A stretch of DNA of 64,000 nt from Lichina pygmaea (lineage: Eukaryota; Ascomycota; Lichinomycetes; Lichinales; Lichinaceae). Of this stretch, positions 46,435 through 58,578 are shown piece by piece (positions within the stretch are counted from its first letter, which is position 1; the number at the start of each line of letters is the position of its first letter). Under the pieces are notes generated by a model. It ran no database searches, was not told the origin of the DNA, and saw only the letters and a program-made list of their open reading frames with translations. The stretch lies in contig OY730172.1 of the NCBI GenBank assembly GCA_963422465.1, positions 3,658,001-3,722,000 on the forward strand, given 5' to 3'. Made by a program: the position numbers and the translations under genes.

Positions 46435-49103
46435 GGCTGATGGTCAGTAAATTTGGAGCAAGAAAGAAGAGAGGGAAGAGGAGGAGGCTTGCAGGGAGTA
46501 GCGTCACTTTTAGGCCTTTTTCGTCGTTGAGGGGGAGGAAAGGGGTGATCTGTTGGTCGTCAGATATCCATCTGCTATCTGCTGTTGCCTCCCACGTAAA
46601 CAGATCTTGTGTCTGATGTGCGTTTCTTTCTCCGGATGATAAACCTTCTCTTCAAGTCAAGACACGCCCAGCAGAGAATAGTAGAAAGGACACACGAAAG
46701 ATGGCTGGCTTGCGTTTGTCCTTGATGACGACTTTTGTTACACGCGCAACTTGTATACACAACTCGTACGTACTGTACGTGCCGTAGCTTACGGTACCGT
46801 GCTTACGTTATGTAGCGGTGGTGACGTACGTACCTCGTACTATGTGCGTATAGTACGTACTCCGTACCGCAACGTGACTTAGTCGTCGCCTATCACAACG
46901 ACCTCGAGTCTCGATTCCTCACAATGATCATCTTTGAACCTCACGATGATGCTGCCTCCAACAGTGACTCCCCACACTGTCTCCCTTGCCCCCTTGCTTG
47001 ATGTACGGTACCATGGGGAATACGGTACCGTACGGTACCGGTACCGTACGTTAATAGTGGAACAAAAATGGAGAAACCCTCCGTCTTTCTTTCCTTCGAA
47101 GAGAAGACTGTCACTGGTCTGCCTACGAAACTGCTGCCGACAAGTTGTTGAAACCATGCTTTCCTATACTTAACCGTCTTGGCTATCGGAATTTCACCCT
47201 TCAGGCAGTAATTTCTTGGATGGACTGGTCAAGTCCTTCAGCTCAGCCACGATCGTCCATCGAAAGAAGGGGCAGATTTTATCCTCGCTCTATGTGAGCC
47301 ATACCGATGTGCTAGTGATCATCATGATCAACATCAGCAATGGGGTGAGGAGGAGGAGGGAAATGAAGACCGGCGAACAGCCGAATCTGTACGTGAAAGT
47401 AATGAAGGACGAGGTGCAGAGTGTAACAGAGCTCGCTGACAAGGTGAAAGATGTATCCACGGTGTGAAAGCTACTGAAGAAGTACGGCACTGCGGTGCTA
47501 GTAGCACTATCAACAGTGATCCTCGTTCGGTCTCACAAAAAGAATACTAGAGGATGACACGTGAGATACGATGGGTATGTGGGAAGCCTGAGTGCGTTAC
47601 GACAAGCAAGCTGACCTTGGGGTAGAACCATTACAGATCGCCTTTGCGGCGGTAGCCACTGGGGCTGGCCCGGAGTTGTCGAACGGAAACCCACGAACCG
47701 TGGCCATCTGCCTTGGCTTGAGTGATCTTCGGCACATCTCAGTTGGGGCATCAGCCCCAATCTGGCCCAATATCTCTTGTCTTCAGACACGCTCGGAGGT
47801 GATTAGGAGCTGATGGGATTAAGCCGCCCGCAGGCTGACTCAGAGGGGCAGTGGCCTAGTCCGACGCTACTTGCACCAGTGTCTCCGTGGGACAACACAA
47901 AAAAGGTACGCCGCGAAGATGATCAGCCTTCAGCGCAAGACACTGTCAAGTCTTGGCAACAGCATTGGCAAATGGGAAGCGACCTTCAACAACGACTTCC
48001 GGGCTGATTTCGCAGAGGCTATGACAGCTCTTTTTGCTGGCAAGTACACCTTAGCCGATGCTTGGAATGGCCGAGAATTGGGGGATTTAGGCCAGAAACC
48101 CACCATCATATCGCTATACAGTATGTCATCAAAGAAGGGAGAACAGAAGGCGACGAGTGACATCAAGCTAGGATACTGGAAATAGTCTGTTAAGACAAAC
48201 CCCGTCTTGTCGAGCGGAAATCTCAGCTGGCCACGGCCTTCAGCACCACGACGGCCGCGACTACTGTCCGGTGTGGCGCCAGTGTTCTTCGAATACTCTT
48301 GGGCGTGGCCGAGGGCCAGTGAGCTAAACTCATTAGATTCACAACTGTTCCCTGTTGGTGCATGTGCCAAAAATCACATGTATCTTGACTGGCTGGATGA
48401 AGAACAGCAACCAGCCAATAATCATCAGGAAAGCCAAGAGAATAGCAAGCGAAGGAGACAGCAAACAAAAGTTGCGGAGATGACCTGCAGTCTAAAAGAC
48501 ATAGGTCTAAAGTACTTTCTGTCAGTCAATGCTGTGGGTTTTTTTGCTACACACTACCGAAAAGCGCTAGTAGAGGTAATCTCAGTGATCCAGATGAGAT
48601 ATCGGCAAAGACCTCGGGCTACTGTCTGAGGCACCGACCTCAGCACGCACAGCCGGGAGGATAAGTCGGTAACGATGGAGAAGGCCGGAGGGACATAATC
48701 CTCGTCAAGAGAGGCAAGCGCACATTTGTGAGTAAGAGAGTCACTATCATTATATGGCTGCTGGCCAGAGGAGCCCGACGACCTATGCGGCGCGCTTTCT
48801 TTTCCTCGCAGGGGCTGGCTCGGAGCTGATAGTGTCTTTTTGGAGGATCGACCGCGGTACGACGGCTGCTGCCTCGACGAGGTGTCAAGGTCTGGCAGAC
48901 GACAAGAAAGCTCCGTCAGTGTCTACGACATTTGAGTCTAATGCCAGATGTTTTCAAGTCCCCAGTACGCGCCGTGGGAAGCCTTGCAGTCCATCCTGCC
49001 TCTGGCGAAGCCTTTCCGCATGATGACCATGTATTTGGTGTTGGGCCTGCCGCCATCTGACCCGGGAAAACTATGACAAGTGCTAGATGAATAGCTGCCT
49101 CTC
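46435..49103. other. Gene-poor region after ORC6
   Basis: The left part has dense GTAC-type words (46762-46870 and 47003-47054), including a perfect 22-bp palindrome. Open frames of 80-150 codons at 47216-47467, 47871-48185 and 48207-48629 lack recognisable features and are not called. Confidence 0.45.
47003..47050. repeat. GTAC-rich tract with a perfect 22-bp palindrome
   Basis: Repeated GGTACCGTAC-type words. The segment 47029-47050 is a perfect palindrome with centre between 47039 and 47040, and could extrude a hairpin or bind a dimeric protein. It lies in DNA without a gene. Confidence 0.85.
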
Positions 49104-49115
49104 TCCTCAAGGAAG

Positions 49116-49168
49116 CATGTATGTATGTATGTATTCCTACTCCACTGTAAAGCTAGCTAGGCTAGACT
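49116..49168 (-). mobile_element. Very short (53 bp) 5'-truncated LINE insertion with target-site duplication
   Basis: The 12-bp repeat TCCTCAAGGAAG lies at 49104-49115 and 49169-49180. Between them are 53 bp that equal the extreme 3' end of the LINE copies near 25150 and 33640: on the plus strand GTATGTATGTATGTATTCCTAC, AAGCTAGCTAGGCTAGA (reverse orientation of the element). The insertion kept only its ATAC tail and about 35 bases of 3' UTR. It shows that the end of the element alone carries the sequence used in target-primed insertion. Confidence 0.8.
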
Positions 49169-49180
49169 TCCTCAAGGAAG

Positions 49181-49819
49181 TATGAGTGTTGTTTGGAAAA
49201 TGATCCACGCTTCCCGAACCCAGGCTTTCCAGCTCTGCAAGCTTCCCGAGCTTTGTCTGCCATCTCTCATCTCCAATGAGATCCTACATCTCCCTCTCCT
49301 TTAATCTTCTTTGTTGCTGGTAAAGTAGTCAGGAAGCAAGTAAACCGCGAGGAAGACTGAGATGGCTGTCGAAACAGTACCAGTAGACTAGGTAGCTGTC
49401 CCTACTAAGACAGACACCTTAGTCCTCTCGGTTATACCAGTACATCTGGTAGATCTCCTACTTTGATCAGCGAGCACGTTCAATCCGATTAATCAACCGT
49501 GGTCTTTGTTTGATTCTCTTGCGACAGCGCTCTTATCCGATCCAGTACTGTAGACAGATACATCAAGAAGTCATTCAGCCTGGTCAGGCCTAGCATTTTT
49601 TCTCTTTATAGAAATGATGTCCAAGACTTTTGGCCATCAGACAAGGTGAGCTTTAGCTCTTTGTGTGGAAAAACTGTTTGTTGATCGAGGGGGCTTTTGT
49701 CACTGTGATACAAATAGGAAAATATGATATGCTCCAACATGACTGCGAGCTTTGCTTTCGATATCTCTCCCTAGGAGTATATTTCTATGACTTCCGTTCG
49801 CCAAGCAACCTCGAGTTCG
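49181..49819. other. Intergenic region downstream of the phosphatase gene
   Basis: AT-rich, with no coding signal. Probably holds the 3' UTR of the minus-strand gene ending at 49820. Confidence 0.45.
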
Positions 49820-51946
49820 TCATGGAACGCCCAGGCCTATATACTCGAAGACGATGGGATCGACATATACGCTGATGAAACCGATACCTGCCTTGCAAGT
49901 GAGCGAGGGCGGGAAAGGAAAGAGTCGCTACCTTTCTGATACTATCACGGTAGGTGGGGAGGCACCAGGCCTTATTACATTTGTAGGAAAAGGTCATAAG
50001 GATGGAGAGTGTGTGGGACACCGACGAGGTTCGACTTGGTGACGTACCTGCGTAAACAATCAACTTGGTGACTACTTCAACGTCGTATCGGACTCGGGGC
50101 TTCATGACAGTGGACACGATCTCGGTCGACGCCTTCGTGGAAGGCTCGTTTGGTTGAGCGGCTTCAAACTGTCGACCGCAATCGTGGCTGATGTCTATCG
50201 GGGATTCCGTCGCGTGAGCGAAGTTGAGGAGACGGGCTGTCTTGAACGAAGGCTCGCTGGCGCCGACATCGGACGCGATTGTGGAATTCGACGACGGTAA
50301 TGATTCGGTACGGAACGGCTCGGGCAAATCCCTGAGCATGCCGTTCTGTTTCGGACGGTTCGGTATGGCCGATCCACTACTTTGGCTCCGCTTGTGCTCG
50401 TGGTACGCAAGAACCTCGAAGGCATCTGCCATCGATTGAGGTCCGACCGATACGGCACGCCGTCGCGGTTGACGCAACGATGACACCATGGACGAAATCT
50501 TGGAGACGGAAGGTAGCACCTCATCGTCTTTCAGCGGTGATGGTACTTTCTCGTACTGGCTGATCGGCAATTGTCAGCCGAGCTTGGAGAAATGAGAGGG
50601 CTGCTTCGGAGAGGACAACTCACGATGCTTGGATGAAGAAGCGGCGCGGCAAGCTGAGCCCCAGTCTCTCAATCACACGAAAGACAGGTGGGAGGCATCT
50701 CAGTAGGACCGGCTTCATGAGTCCTCGCCACGCGATCACCGACGCCACTCCGAATGCGATGCGTGCAACAACCTTAAACCATCCAAGCTTGTGCAGGTCA
50801 AAGGGGACCGTCGCCGGCGCAGGAAAGTCCAACGCCCAGCCACTGCGCGCATAAAGCCAATTGCCGCACTCCACACCAATCATGACTCCAGCAAAGGCCA
50901 CACTATCATCGAAACAGGGGCAGTCATCCGCAGGCTCAGGATGTACCCTGATCAGAGCACAGGCGACAAAGACGATGACAGGTAGTAACTGGTATGACGA
51001 CGAATAAAGCACGAGATCGAACCATTCGCCAAATGCCGACTCCGACAGGGCAAGAATAAAACCAACAGAGCCGCCAACACCTACGTCTAAGAAGCCATGC
51101 ATTCCACAGTAGAGTCGCCCAACCATGAGCGTCAATGCAAACCAGCAGAGAATACACTCGAAGATCAGTCGGACTGAGGGTTCAAGATCGAAAGTCCCAG
51201 AGCGCAGTAGCGTGAGCATGTATACCGCAACAGACATTGCATTCGTAGAGTGCGTCGAAGGAAAGCCGTACTCCAGTGCCGCTGTGCCGGACATAGTGAT
51301 GCGTCGAAGAGGAGGAGACAGCGGTCGAGGCAGACACAGGAGGTCTTTGAAGTATCCAGTCACGATGACGCCCAGTGCCAGAACGTGGACAAACCTGCAA
51401 TGCACACTCAGATGATACTCCTGATAAGTGGACTAGTCATCTGGCCACCCACGCTCGGCCGATGCTGGTCCATCCGCACCAGAAGAGAATGGGCAGGCCA
51501 ATCATGTAGAACGTATGTGTGCCAAGGTTGGCTGTGATAGCGAAGTATGAGTCCAGCACCGGCGACCTCGTGCGGTCCTGAATAGCGGCAAGATACTGCG
51601 TCTCCCATCGTATCAGAGGGATACAACGTTGTCGTAGACGCCAGCGCCATTCTGGCAACCTCTGTTGATCTGCCACGAGCGAGAGTCAGCCACGTACACG
51701 CCAAAGGGTCTGCATACTAACATCAAATACTCATCGTGGGGAAAAGGAAGGAGCTGGCTGTAGAAGAGAGCTTGAAAGCATATCTTCGCTCGAAGACACG
51801 TGGGCTCCTTTCTTGGACGTACAGTGTTCTAGGCTGCGCATCCCCGCATCGTGGGGTCGGCCGGATGGATGAGCCAGTCCATTGTTCTCTTCGAACGAGC
51901 CATTGAAGGCGCCGTCAGCGATCGACTCTGCAGATGTTGGACACAT
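49820..51946 (-). CDS. Long-chain-base (dihydrosphingosine) 1-phosphate phosphatase, Lcb3/Ysr2 type
   Basis: Exons 51946-51823, 51669-51453, 51394-50624, 50559-50048 and 49887-49820 give 563 residues. The enzyme removes phosphate from sphingoid long-chain-base phosphates at the ER membrane. The lipid phosphatase signature is complete: C1 KDLLCLPRP (K-x6-R-P), C2 FPSTHS, C3 GRLYCGMH. It starts with a soluble tail, then LEHYQQRLPEWRWRLRQRC and YFAITANLGTHTFYMIGLP, followed by several hydrophobic membrane spans. A long cytosolic, Ser/Pro-rich loop (exon 4) precedes a last span (VEVVTKLIVYAGIGFISVYV) and ends EYIGLGVP. All five splice joins rebuild family consensus. Its start lies head to head with RHO4, 500 bp away. 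Confidence 0.94.
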
Positions 51947-52446
51947 CGTCCGAACGAGGAGGGTTCTCAGATGGCGCTGGCCATGGATAACATCGTCGGG
52001 CCGCGGGGGGACAACTTATCCCAAGCTGTACCAATGGTCATCCCGGTCATCCAGGGGTACGTTATGTACTCCGTACGAGGGTACGAAGTACGTACGTATG
52101 TGTACGTACGAGTAGTACTACGTACTTGGACCCTGAAACTTGCGTCCTGGTGAAACAAGCGCAACTTATTCGCTGACTAAGAGATGACCATGCAGCAGTT
52201 GTCATGACAACAACAAAATCACATGTAACCACAACATTGGAAGATGATCAACTAGGAAACGACGGGTCTTCCATTCGTCCCAGCATCCGTTTCTTGTCAG
52301 TCTCTACAAAGTAGACGAGACTGTCATTCAGTTATTCGGACGTCTTTTCGAAAAACCATCACACATTTGATACGGGCAAGCGGTTTGGTTGGTCGACCAC
52401 ACCCCTCACCTTCTTCAATCCCAGAGACTGCGATTCCACCAGTCCA
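51947..52446. promoter_or_regulatory. Divergent promoter between the phosphatase gene and RHO4
   Basis: Spacer of 500 bp between head-to-head start codons, with GTAC/ACGT words clustered at about 52070-52135. No TATA box stands out. Confidence 0.45.
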
Positions 52447-53402
52447 ATGGGCGTCATGTCTAGAGCTCACGAACTCGCGACGACCGTCCCCCATCGCCAG
52501 TCTTCCCAGATGACACAGAAGACGGCCTATCGTCCAGAGTCGTCCCGCCGTCTGCCGAGTCGAAGGGATAGCACCCGGACCAGCAATGGTACCGTCAGCA
52601 CAACAATGAGCAGCACAGTCACTAGCACCTTGTCCGCGGCCACACACATCACACATCCTCCAGCATATTCGAAGAAGCTCGTCGTGGTCGGTGATGGTGG
52701 CTGTGGCAAGACGTGCTTGTTGATAAGCTACAGCCAGGGCTACTTTCCAGAAGTGAGCGCTGCACCACCATGACGAATGATCGCCTCTGACTGTCCGTAA
52801 CTGTACTAATCTGCCAGTAGAAATATGTGCCCACCGTCTTCGAGAACTACATCACGCACACCGTCCACCCTGCAACCGGCAAGACGGTGGAGTTGGCGCT
52901 CTGGGATACTGCAGGGCAGGAGGAATATGATCGTCTTCGGCCGTTGTCGTACCCCGAGACTGATCTCATATTCGTCTGCTTCGCCATCGACTGCCCTAAC
53001 TCCCTCGAAAATGTCGTGGACAAGGTGAGCGGAGTCGCCTAGCGTGACTTACCTAGACTTGCGACTGACAGATGCGCACAGTGGTACCCTGAAGTCCTCC
53101 ACTTCTGTCCGACAACGCCACTCATCTTGGTGGGACTCAAGTCTGACCTGCGGATGAAGCGCACGTGCGTTGATCTTCTCAAAACCCAAGGTCTGACCCC
53201 CGTCACGCCCGAGCAGGGAGCAGCGGTGGCACGCCGCATGGGCGCAGCATATATGGAATGCAGCAGCAAGGAGATGAGCGGCGTTGACGAGATCTTCGAG
53301 CTCGCCGTAACCATGGCGGTGGGGACGGGGACGGGCGCCTGGACCAAATCCGAGGCCCCGACCGGTGTCAAGAAACGAAAGCGCAACTGTAGGATACTCT
53401 GA
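52447..53402 (+). CDS. RHO4: Rho-family GTPase Rho4
   Basis: Exons 52447-52752, 52821-53024 and 53082-53402 encode 276 residues. The order is an N-terminal extension of about 75 residues rich in Ser/Thr (as in fungal Rho4), the P-loop GDGGCGKT near residue 82, the effector loop [13 protein letters not shown], the switch [20 protein letters not shown], the base-binding [13 protein letters not shown], and the ECSSKE segment. The protein ends in a basic stretch KKRKRN and the CaaX box CRIL, predicting geranylgeranylation and membrane attachment. Rho4 acts in septum formation and polarised growth. The two introns fall in FPE-KYV and VDK-WYP. Confidence 0.95.
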
Positions 53403-53706
53403 GAGAGGAGAGGGAAGGGGTGATGGAGTCAAATCGGGCTCCCTCCGCTACGACCTGTCACGCGCATCACGTCCACTCTTGGGTTCACTTTTTTCTCCAA
53501 TTCGGTTTGTATCATCATTATCGAGGGCTCAGACACAGAGGGTTTCAGGCGTTTGTGAAGGCTGCATTGAGGTGTTGATCAATGGAGACGGACTTGGCAT
53601 ACTTCTTACATTTAGCTGAGCTGACGACCTCACGGCCCTTGGCACGAAAAGCCCATAAAATCCATCCCCGCTTCCGGGGCATCCTCGGAAGCGTCGTTCG
53701 TTATGC
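53403..53706. other. Convergent spacer between RHO4 and DAD1
   Basis: A 304-bp spacer between converging stop codons holding both 3' ends. No other feature seen. Confidence 0.5.
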
Positions 53707-54324
53707 TCAGGCTCCTTGTTCTGGGGTGGTTACTGTAGTCTCTCTCTCTTCGGGCATGTTCTTTGCTTCAGAATCATCCTGTGGGTCGTTGGCTTGGACG
53801 TCACCGTCGTCTCTGCCCTGGTTACCGTCTTTGTCTGCATCGGTGTCGGTATCTTTCGCCATGACGCTTTCGAACTGTGACCACAGTGCCTCGACCGAGC
53901 TGAATTCGTTGCCGACCTTCACCCCTTCCCTGTCAGCCAGAGCGCGTCGATTCCATATCTCCGCATGGCGGGAAGCGAGAATAGAGTTGGCCAGCACAGC
54001 TAATTGCTGGAGCACATACCGCCGTGACGCTCTCCAGATTCCGGTTCAGCCGATTCAGGTTTTGGAGGACATGTTCTAGACTCTAGGAAAAGCCGTAGTC
54101 TGTAAGAAAGATGCAGACTTGTTGCTCGGCAATGGAGTCGTCATGCCAGGCACAACCGAGTCCCAGGTTCGGACGACGATGCCCGAGGGGAGACGGTGAT
54201 GACCTACTACGGCAATTTCCCCAACAAGCTCGTCACGCTGCTGCTCGAAGAGAGACTTTTCAGTCGTCGAGCCGTGGTCTGTAGTCCGGCTAGGCGCTGC
54301 AGAGTTCCTCGGCATCAACGACAT
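53707..54324 (-). CDS. DAD1: DASH/Dam1 complex subunit Dad1
   Basis: Exons 54324-54211, 54082-54020 and 53916-53707 give 128 residues. The core matches Dad1: SLFEQQRDELVGEIA, SLEHVLQNLNRLNRNLESVT and, across intron 2, AVGNEFSSVEALWSQFESVM. The protein belongs to the fungal-specific DASH complex, which couples kinetochores to microtubules. The last 40 residues are an acidic tail (Asp/Glu-rich), longer than in budding yeast. Intron 2 needs an AAG acceptor; the nearby CAG acceptor would not give the family sequence TAVGNEF. The first donor, GTAGTA, is also slightly unusual. Confidence 0.88.
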
Positions 54325-56706
54325 CTCCTAACGCAGTCTTTGATCGCCCAAGAACATGGGGACCAATGCAATCAGGGGTCAAAAATACTGTGACACCTTT
54401 TTCTTTTGCACAATGACGACGTTCGAAGATGATGCACAGAGATGCTGGAAGTTCTGTTGGTAGTCTCTGACCGAATTATGTCGGAAGAAATGTGACTGTC
54501 AAGTGTTTAAGCTACCAGCAAAATGCTGTCGTCTTTGTGCACTGGCTTCGTACTCAGGCCACTGGACGAGAAGTTCCTCTTTTCCGCTGTACTTACGTAT
54601 ATTCTGTCTGCTCTTGGACCATCGACAAATTTTGGTCATTTGCCGTATCCATTCAGCGAGAGGCTTTTACCCAAGGATACGGATTTGGACAATGATTATT
54701 CACAAGACAGGTCTATTGCATGTCTCTGCTCGGTTCAGCGATGCTATCAGGCCAACTGATGCACCGCTGCGGTTGATTCCTCGCGGAACACCATATGGAA
54801 CGAGAATGCCGCTCTCCATGGAGAATTGTTCATTGCTCCACGAATCCTGCTTCGGCTGTGTGTAACAGGTCTTCGAGGCCTTCTACACCATGCTTGTGCT
54901 CAATTTTGCTACCCTCATGACAGCCTTCATGCTTGTAGGAGTGCAAAGTCTGGCCATCAGGTCCACTCCGAGAGATGAAGATCATCCTCGCTCACCGGCA
55001 GAGCAAGGAAGTCGATGGCAGGGGGAAGCCCGACGGTTTAAGGCAAGCGCAGCTGCGAGCCGATGCAGCAAAGTATGCGGGTGAGAGACCTCCGCGACTA
55101 AAGATAACTTTGGGAGGGCATGTCACGGCGGAGAAGCTCATCGCCTTCACAAGAGAAGTGATTGAAATGTGATCGTATTGGATTGGGACACCTGGGATTA
55201 CTGGAGGAAATGGATGTGGGTTTGTCAAAGCTGGGGTGTAAGCCTGTTCTGAACTGGATGCATGCACGCTCCCGAATCGTGGACAGTGCTCCAAAGGAGT
55301 GACTCCCTCGCTCAACCTCTCAGCACAGACATTAACCCTTTCCGTCCCAATATCTTCAGATACATCAAGCCCTTGAGATGGATGGAGGTGAACAGGGAGT
55401 AGTCGATGACACTGTCTTCCCAGAAATCGTCAGACAATGTGGGACCGAGTTCGTGAGACAGCTCGAAGAACACTCGACCGAGCTTCCAGCTCACCTGACT
55501 GGCCCGTTGCGGCTAAGCCGTGAGGCAGGGACGCAGGAAAGTGACAGCTGTCCGGACCAGCGACAGACGCCCAACAGCATGCAATTTTCTTTCCCGTCTT
55601 TGGAATTCGTCCTGGACAACGATTTGCATTATCTGGGCTCATCACGATAGGCAGGAAAGGCTCCAGTCAAGCCTGGCAGGACCAGTGGACGTGCATTTCT
55701 GCCTCGGAAAGCATTTTGAAGCGGACGGAACGAAGAACAGGACATGAGTGACCCGGCGCTACCTTTATCACAGCCGCATCATTCAGCTTTTCGATTCTTG
55801 GAATTGCGGCAGTCGAGAATACTTCTCACAACAGAGGGAATTCCTCCGCACGAGCTTCTCCTTCTCCTCTCTGTCCTTCAGGTCCTCCAGCATCAACCCA
55901 CCGATATGTCCACTACTGGGTACTAAAGATTCAAATTCAACAAAGGGGCATATTGTTGATATTGGAGACTGTCGATGATCAGGGGAGTCATGACCAGCCA
56001 AGCAAGCAAGCTTCTCCAAAACGCAAACAATGTCCTATTCCAAAAACCCGGTGCAAACACACATCATACACCCAGATGATCTCTCCTTTTCCTACAGAGC
56101 ACTTTATCTACTAACGATGGTCAGCGATTTCGTCCTCTACTTTCCCCCTATCTCGTCATCCCCAACTTCCTCGCCGGCAGTGTCCTTCCTCGTCCTTCCT
56201 CCTTTCCCCCATTTCAACGTATTTCCCCTCCTCCCACCTATTGAATTCGGTCTCGGGCGCTTACGAGCATGTCTATGGGAAGAGCATGCTTTCTTCGCTC
56301 CGGCAAACAAGCCCTTACTGGTACCACCAGAGTTGCGGCAGCGGGCGGAACACCGCATAGATCAAGTGGCTACAGAAAGCTAGGCAAGACAGCTGAAGAA
56401 GCTGAGACAGCCAAGGCAGCAAGGGAGGAAGGCAGCCCGGTCTGGTAGCTGTGGCAGCTCTCTTTTTTTTTTAGATTACATACGCGTGATGCGTACCCTC
56501 TCGTGCCTCGTACCTCGTTCAGAAGTTACAAACCGTGCGAACGTCTAAGATGATACCAGGATACGGGACGTGCGAGCCCCAATTCTCGTGCTCGCAGTGG
56601 TATCTCCGTACATGCACGTACAGTAGGTCGGGTCTGGAAAATGGCCGAGTTTCGAGCGGACCAGACCGACAGTAAGCATGCGTTGGGTGAGATCACCCTA
56701 TTCTCC
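54325..56706. other. Gene-poor 2.4-kb region
   Basis: Open frames include one of 65 codons at 54975-55172 (+) and others at 55378-55650 (+), 55783-56019 (-) and 56030-56383 (+) or 56137-56358 (-). None shows a domain that I recognise and I could not join them into a convincing gene. A short poly-T run lies near 56463. Confidence 0.4.
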
Positions 56707-58578
56707 TCATCCTCGGTATGGACCTCTCGAACGACTGGGACCGGAACCACGACCGCGACCACGACCATGACCGTGACCATGTCCACGACCCCCTGCGCCT
56801 CTCCATCCCCCACCCCGTCCTCTACCCCAACCCCTCGAATTGCCCGCCCGTCGACCCGAGCCCGACTGCTGCGTTTGTTCGGCCAGCTTCATTCTCTCGT
56901 CTCTCTGCTCATCCGTCAGGAAGAATCGGTTCTCGATGCCTATCATGTCGCAGAAACGAGCCGTCTGCGGGTTGTTGTACTCCGGGGGCTGAGAATCTGG
57001 GGTGTCGGCTGGGTCGTCCGCAGATGCCGGGTCGACAGATTCGTAGGGTGGAGCTGTAGGCTCGAAATCCTCCGGGATGAGTAACCCGCCCTTCGTCACG
57101 ACGTGTTCTTCAATCCACGCTTCCTCTGCTTCGATCAGTGGCCGGTAATGCGCCTCGCCTCTGTTCGGTGGGACGGTCGCGTGCCGGTCGCCCAGTACGA
57201 GCTCGGCGGCAAACACTCGAGTGATGGCGAGCCATTCCTTGTCGTACGAGAGCCGAAGCTTGCCTTCATCCGCCTGACATCTGATCTCTTCTGGCCTTTG
57301 GCTCGCCGGTTGGACTTCGAGCAGCTGCAGAAACTTGCGGCCTGGCAGACACTTGTCGAGAGCCAAGAAATTTGTCGTCTCGTTCGTTATATCCGTGGGT
57401 GGAGCAGTCTCCGCAGTTTTCTGGGGGTTCCGGCTTGTGACGGAGAAGGAGCTGGGCAGTTGGTCCCGGATGCTCTGCGGAACAGTCGATGTGGTCGCTG
57501 CTTGGCCTTGTGGTTTCGGCGCTGGTTCTTGATCTTTCAGGGTCGACTCTTCTTCTGAATCGTCCATCTCGAGGTCGATTTCATCCTCGTTTCGTACAGC
57601 ATGGCTGGGCCCCCATTGGCCGTGCTGTCCCTGAGTTTTGGCATCAGTGTCATCTGAATATGATGCCGTGGCGTGCGCTCCTTGTACTCGCTCACGGGCT
57701 AATTGATCTTTACTTTCTTCGTGGTTGACCATAGCAGCGAACTTGACGTGCAGATGCGCGGCGAACCAGTAGGCTGGCCTCAGCCTGTCAAACACCCGTC
57801 TCGCAGCGACGCTCCCCAGAGTACCGTCCCTAGACTCGGCCTCGAAGTCGTTCTTTTTCTTGAAGAGAGTTTTATAGTCTCCATGCCACTCCACCGCCCT
57901 TGGCCAATCGTGACTGATGCCAACATCAACCTGGGACCGAACCTGTACCAGTTTGCGAACGTCAAGCTCACGGACGTGGTATATTGATCTCACGTCATCT
58001 TGGCTGTATGGTAATCGTTCATGATGGGTCTTGTTGAAGTTGTATCCTTTCCAGATGCCGGACAATCCTGCTATGCGCAAGGCTCCCAGCCGGACCACGT
58101 TGGCTGCGCCAAGATAGTAGATGTTGGGGGCAACCCACCCTCCGTAGTAGAGTTCAAAAAGATGACTGCTGGCTTCATGATTGCCCCCGACGAAGACAGT
58201 CAAGAACGGCGCTTTTCTAGCCCCGCTGTAGTATTCATGAAAGTCGCCAATCTCTCGATACTTGTGAGGTACGGCCATGCAGTTCAGGTCTTGTGGGTTG
58301 CGGACCGCCTGAGAGCATCCATCAGACTGGCCTGGCGTCATCGACCGACAGCTGGGCGCGGCTCACTTGGAAATCACCCCCGATGATCAGGAGATCAACA
58401 CCGTTCCATCCGTTGACCTCGCAAGTCTTTTGAATGGAACAGTATATGGCGTTGAGCGTCCCATGACCCTAAGGAAGCTTCAGTCAGACATCCCAAGGCA
58501 AGGCCCAACAACATGCTTACTGACACATCCTTCGACTGCAACGCGCAATCCGCTCTTCTCCACAACGACCGCAGCCAT
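56707..58578 (-). CDS. DBR1: Lariat RNA debranching enzyme Dbr1
   Basis: Exons 58578-58525, 58468-58367 and 58308-56707 encode 585 residues. Dbr1 hydrolyses the 2'-5' branch of excised intron lariats. Metallophosphoesterase motifs are in order: VAVEGCGHGTLNAIY (residues about 14-28), LLIIGGDFQAVRNPQDL, VFVGGNHEASSHLFELYYGG, AGLSGIWKGYNFNKTHHER, DVGISHDWPRAVEWHGDYK and YWFAAHLHVKFAAMV. The C-terminal Dbr1 domain includes NFLALDKCLPGRKFLQLLEV and LRLSYDKEWLAITRVFAAEL. It ends with an Arg/Gly- and His/Gly-rich tail, GWGRGRGGGWRGAGGRGHGH and similar. Intron 1 splits GC-GHG and intron 2 follows DFQ; both joins fit the family. The start is 199 bp from a divergent RNase P/MRP-type gene. Confidence 0.96.

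Noticed and set aside
47871-48629. Small genes in the gene-poor stretch before the phosphatase gene
   Set aside because: Frames of 100-140 codons show no signal peptide, domain or consistent splice sites.
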